Below are positions 6,236 through 8,180 of a stretch of 8,180 nt of DNA, one piece after another. The notes under the pieces were generated by a model that did no database searches, was not told where the DNA came from, and worked only from the letters and a program-made list of their open reading frames with translations. Numbering within the stretch: the first letter of the stretch is position 1; each line of letters starts with the position of its first letter. Origin of the DNA: Candidatus Nomurabacteria bacterium. Its GTDB lineage: Bacteria > Patescibacteriota > Minisyncoccia > Phycocordibacterales > UBA9973. The DNA lies in the NCBI GenBank assembly GCA_943354205.1, contig CALRBJ010000022.1:1-8180 (forward strand), in the 5' to 3' direction. A program made the position numbers and the translations under genes.

Positions 6236-6263
6236 TTGCATCAAAAAGGGCTTGGTATATAAT
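6236..6263 (+). promoter_or_regulatory. Promoter of the HU gene
   Basis: TTGCAT (6236-6241), 16 bases and a perfect TATAAT (6258-6263) form a strong promoter, with transcription expected near 6270. This leaves a leader of about 100 bases before the ATG at 6371, unlike the start-adjacent promoters of clpP and the DUF559 gene. Confidence 0.7.
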
Positions 6264-6301
6264 GGGCAAAGTGCTTTTTGAAGAAGGTCGAAATTACAAG
6301 T

Positions 6302-6357
6302 AGTTTCTAGGTTCTAGTTTCTAGGTTCTAGTCTGATCACTAGCAACTAACTACTAG
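6302..6357 (+). repeat. CTAG-rich tandem repeat in the HU leader
   Basis: The 14-base unit AGTTTCTAGGTTCT occurs twice in perfect tandem (6302-6315, 6316-6329), and degenerate continuation runs to about 6360. CTAG appears six times in about 50 bases (at 6307, 6314, 6321, 6328, 6340 and 6354). It lies in the untranslated leader of the HU gene. Confidence 0.8.
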
Positions 6358-6370
6358 TCCCTAATTTCAT

Positions 6371-6643
6371 ATGAACAAGCAAGCATTAGTAGAATGGGTG
6401 CACGGCCAATTGGGCGGCACAAAGGTGCAAGCTGAAGGCATCGTAGACGGCATGATAAACGCCATCATCGACACTTTGAAAAAAGGCGGTGAGGTTTCTA
6501 TCGCTGGTCTCGGCATCTTCTCGGTCAAACAGCGCGCAGCCCGCATGGCTCGCAACCCAAAGACTGGAGCATCGGTCAGCGTTCCTGCTACCAAGGTTCC
6601 AAAATTCCGTGCCGCAAAGGCATTGAAGGACGCAGTCAAGTAA
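6371..6643 (+). CDS. HU family DNA-binding protein
   Basis: This is a 90-residue histone-like nucleoid protein that binds and bends DNA as a dimer. The N-terminal helical dimerisation half runs MNKQALVEWVHGQLGGTKVQ onward to about residue 40. The beta half carries the family signature GLGIFSVKQRAARMARNPKT (47-66) with the intercalating proline at 63, and the basic arm continues to about residue 76. The C-terminal helix FRAAKALKDAVK is typical. The length matches HU and IHF subunits. I cannot tell HU from IHF-like paralogues, so I give no symbol. It is transcribed from its own promoter with a CTAG-rich leader of about 100 bases and has no clear Shine-Dalgarno. The 3' side holds three consecutive hairpins, the last a terminator. 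It lies divergent from the Fic gene and just upstream of two tRNA genes. Confidence 0.95.
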   Translation: MNKQALVEWVHGQLGGTKVQAEGIVDGMINAIIDTLKKGGEVSIAGLGIFSVKQRAARMARNPKTGASVSVPATKVPKFRAAKALKDAVK

Positions 6644-6663
6644 TTTTTCTGCGCAGAAAAATT
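6642..6663. repeat. 22-base perfect palindrome at the HU stop codon
   Basis: AATTTTTCTGC (6642-6652) is followed directly by its exact complement GCAGAAAAATT (6653-6663), overlapping the last two bases of the HU stop codon. In RNA it can fold as a 9-base stem with a GCGC tetraloop. A second hairpin (6667-6675 with 6683-6691, GTTGTCCTA/TAGGACAAC, 7-base loop) follows 3 bases later. Confidence 0.7.
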
Positions 6664-6697
6664 CATGTTGTCCTACCCAAACTAGGACAACCCACTT

Positions 6698-6732
6698 AAG
6701 AAAATACCCCACACCGTGGGGTATTTTCTTTT
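6698..6732 (+). terminator. Rho-independent terminator after the HU gene
   Basis: AAGAAAATACCCCAC (6698-6712) pairs perfectly over 15 bases with 6716-6730 around an ACC loop, and the right arm runs into TTTT (6729-6732). It ends the HU transcript before the tRNA promoter. Confidence 0.85.
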
Positions 6733-6761
6733 GGATAAAAAGTAGCAATTTAAACGTTTTA

Positions 6762-6770
6762 TGCTAATAT
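6762..6770 (+). promoter_or_regulatory. Promoter of the tRNA pair
   Basis: TGCTAATAT (6762-6770) is an extended -10 (TG, one base, TAATAT). No convincing -35 lies upstream. Transcription would start near 6777, about 17 bases before tRNA-Pro. Confidence 0.45.
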
Positions 6771-6793
6771 AGACAATGTTTTCTACATCATAT

Positions 6794-6864
6794 CGGGGTG
6801 TAGTATATCGGTAGTATACTTGTTTTGGGAACAAGAGGGCTGGGTTCGATTCCCAGCACCCCGA
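6794..6864 (+). tRNA. tRNA-Pro (anticodon UGG)
   Basis: A full cloverleaf can be drawn. The acceptor stem is CGGGGTG (6794-6800) with CACCCCG (6857-6863). The D stem is 6803-6806/6814-6817 with two G-U pairs. The anticodon stem is CTTGT/ACAAG (6819-6823/6831-6835) around TTTGGGA, anticodon TGG at 6826-6828. The T arm is CTGGG-TTCGATT-CCCAG (6840-6856). The discriminator is A (6864) and CCA is not encoded. A second tRNA gene follows after 4 bases. Confidence 0.95.
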
Positions 6865-6868
6865 CAAT

Positions 6869-6942
6869 GCGGGATTAGTTTATCGGTAAAATAACAGTTT
6901 TCCAAACTGTGGTGGAGGGTTCGACTCCCTCATCCCGCACCA
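6869..6942 (+). tRNA. tRNA-Gly (anticodon UCC), CCA encoded
   Basis: The acceptor stem is GCGGGAT (6869-6875) with ATCCCGC (6932-6938). The anticodon stem is ACAGT/ACTGT (6894-6898/6906-6910) around TTTCCAA, giving anticodon TCC at 6901-6903. The T arm has the standard GGTTCGACTCC form, the discriminator is A (6939), and CCA is encoded (6940-6942). The last 13 bases overlap the 3' end of the serine recombinase gene on the other strand, which points to this tRNA as an integration site. Confidence 0.95.
6930..6942. other. Candidate attachment-site core (tRNA-Gly 3' end)
   Basis: The 3' end of tRNA-Gly, including CCA, is shared with the last codons and stop of the recombinase gene. tRNA 3' ends are classic integration targets, and the recombinase gene lies on the expected (3') side. 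The true core may be longer or shorter. The second copy that would prove it lies outside the window. Confidence 0.35.
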
Positions 6943-8180
6943 GTAGTAACTTTTTGAGAATCAAGACAATGGAGCGTTTTTTGCAAAGCAAAAAACGCAC
7001 TTGTATTTTCGCCAAAACCCTTTCCGCCTACGGCGGAAGCCGTGAAATCCCATAATTCCCCCCAGCGTATGGAAACCGTTTTGTCCTTGATTTCAGGGTT
7101 AGAGCCGATTTTCTGAAAAAACTTCTTCCATTCAAGATGATTGGAAGTTTTTTCTAAATCGACCGCTTGTTTCAAGGACAAAACGAAACTCCGCAAGGGT
7201 TCGACCCAATTCTTTCTCTGTTGCCCAAAATTTGTTTCTGATTCGAGCAAACCCACTTTTTCTCGCATGAGAAGGTCTTTTCGCGTGAGATACATTTCGC
7301 GTTCAATATCGCCGTCAAGAAAAACTGAAACGAGTTTATTCAGTTTTTCTTCGTTTGCTCGAATCTTCTCTTTCAAATTTTTGGCAACATTTCCTTTTTC
7401 AGAAATTGATTCATTTTCCCAAGCAGTAATCTGCTTGTCCATTTTTTCAATTTCAGAAAAAGGAAGCGACACTGTTTGAAGCAGTGTTTGCAATTGTGTG
7501 GCGAGTACTTTTTCTTGCGTATACGGCTGTGCGCACTTTCCATTTTTCTTGGTACAACGATAGTAGGTGTAGCGTGTGCCAAAGCGGTTGGTCGCATATT
7601 GAGCCGTAATCGCACAGCCGCACTCGCCACACTTTGCAAACCCAGTAAACGCGAACGGAAGCGCAACTTTTGATTTTCTGGGCTTCTTGCGCGAAGTGAG
7701 CACCTTTTGGACTGCTTCAAACAGTGTCGGAGAAAGAATTGGCTCAAAGTTTCCGTTGTGCCATTCACCGCGATGTTTGATGAAGCCGAGATATGCTCTG
7801 TTGGTCAGCATCTTCACAACGGAAACTTTGGCAAGTGGCGTTCCTTTTTTCTGGACAACGCCGTGATCCGCCAAAAAATCCGCTAGAGATTTCAGGGTAT
7901 ATGTTCCGGTGGCGTATTCCTCAAACGCTCGCTTGATAATACGAGATTTTACTTTGTCAGGTTCAATATTTTTCGTTTTCAAATTGTTCACATAACCAAA
8001 CGGAGCGAGCGTTAACCATTCGCCACGGCGGATTTTTTGGCGGATTCCACGCTTTACATTTTCCACAAGGTTGTCAGAAAAATATTTGGATTGTCCGAAC
8101 GCCACTTGCAACATAAATTTGCCTTGCGGAGTTGGCTCAAACCAAAACTGCGGAAAGCGCAAAGAAGCAATTCTGTTGAT
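6930..8180 (-). CDS. Large serine recombinase, C-terminal part (5' end beyond the window)
   Basis: This is a site-specific DNA recombinase of the large serine (resolvase/invertase-like) integrase family. The frame is open to the window edge and starts ...INRIASLRFPQF, so the catalytic N-terminus with its serine, about 100 residues, lies off the right edge. A TTG at 8160-8162 is not a real start. In the 416 visible residues, in order: the end of the catalytic domain with TPQGKFMLQVAFGQSKYFSDN, the recombinase domain (VKRGIRQKIRRGEWLTLAPFGYV, cited in part, to about NRAYLGFI), a zinc ribbon (CGEC near 7631-7620 and CTKKNGKC near 7556-7533), and a charged coiled-coil region, features typical of DNA-binding and synapsis control. 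The stop TGA (6932-6930) lies inside tRNA-Gly. It probably belongs to a mobile element extending to the right; whether that is a phage, an integrative element or an island cannot be seen. Confidence 0.9.
   Translation of the reverse strand: MNRIASLRFPQFWFEPTPQGKFMLQVAFGQSKYFSDNLVENVKRGIRQKIRRGEWLTLAPFGYVNNLKTKNIEPDKVKSRIIKRAFEEYATGTYTLKSLADFLADHGVVQKKGTPLAKVSVVKMLTNRAYLGFIKHRGEWHNGNFEPILSPTLFEAVQKVLTSRKKPRKSKVALPFAFTGFAKCGECGCAITAQYATNRFGTRYTYYRCTKKNGKCAQPYTQEKVLATQLQTLLQTVSLPFSEIEKMDKQITAWENESISEKGNVAKNLKEKIRANEEKLNKLVSVFLDGDIEREMYLTRKDLLMREKVGLLESETNFGQQRKNWVEPLRSFVLSLKQAVDLEKTSNHLEWKKFFQKIGSNPEIKDKTVSIRWGELWDFTASAVGGKGFGENTSAFFALQKTLHCLDSQKVTTGAG
6974..6998. repeat. Perfect hairpin in the recombinase 3' end
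   Basis: GCGTTTTTTGC (6974-6984) and GCAAAAAACGC (6988-6998) are perfect 11-base inverted copies with an AAA spacer. They lie inside the recombinase coding sequence, about 32 bases from the tRNA-Gly 3' end. A second, shorter hairpin TTCCGCC/GGCGGAA (7022-7028/7032-7038, loop TAC) lies 23 bases further in. No T-tract follows on either strand, so a terminator role is weak. Confidence 0.65.

Noticed and set aside
7141..7768. Open readings on both strands inside the recombinase gene
   Set aside because: The recombinase frame is continuous and carries recognised domains and a zinc ribbon. The others are low-complexity shadows.
8160..8162. TTG 8162 as the start of the recombinase
   Set aside because: The frame stays open to the edge with family-consistent residues upstream (INRIAS), and the catalytic serine domain would be missing. 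The gene is cut by the window.

Overview
The window looks like chromosome from a small-genome bacterium of the Candidate Phyla Radiation (Patescibacteria, most likely a Parcubacteria-like lineage). The evidence is a trigger factor with no PPIase domain, the near absence of Shine-Dalgarno sequences, -10 boxes placed about 6 bases before start codons, and the type of Fic protein and serine recombinase present. This placement is inference from gene style. No rRNA or other phylogenetic marker was compared. All visible genes read with the standard stop codons.

Layout, left to right. (1) 51-404: a small DUF559 (Vsr-like endonuclease fold) gene with a -10 box right at its start, followed at once by a GC-rich nested palindromic repeat (403-474). 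(2) 513-3192: a protein-quality-control block. Trigger factor (tig) ends in a strong terminator. A separate promoter then drives clpP, predicted to be leaderless, with a 306-residue hypothetical protein 10 bases downstream. (3) 3193-3583: a 391-base gap. Its first half is a cluster of palindromic repeats related to the one beside the DUF559 gene, and its second half is AT-rich with a small hairpin just before the next start. (4) 3584-5110: rny (RNase Y), ending at a bidirectional terminator shared with the convergent gene. (5) 5169-6104, minus strand: a class II Fic AMP-transferase with a C-terminal DNA-binding segment. A perfect 11-base inverted repeat straddles its own -10 box, suggesting autoregulation. 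(6) 6236-6732: an HU-family nucleoid protein with a good sigma70-like promoter, an odd CTAG-rich leader, and three successive hairpins after the stop codon. (7) 6794-6942: tRNA-Pro(UGG) and tRNA-Gly(UCC), 4 bases apart. (8) 6930-8180, minus strand: the C-terminal part of a large serine recombinase whose stop codon lies inside the 3' end of tRNA-Gly. This suggests that a mobile element integrated at the tRNA begins here and continues past the right edge.

Most genes are housekeeping: nascent-chain folding (tig), proteolysis (clpP), mRNA turnover (rny), nucleoid structure (HU) and translation (tRNAs). The accessory parts are the DUF559 gene with its repeats, the self-regulated Fic gene, and the tRNA-linked recombinase. 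I do not see a clearly new defence or biosynthetic system. The best leads are the DUF559/repeat association, the Fic operator, the recombinase/tRNA junction and the start-adjacent promoter architecture.
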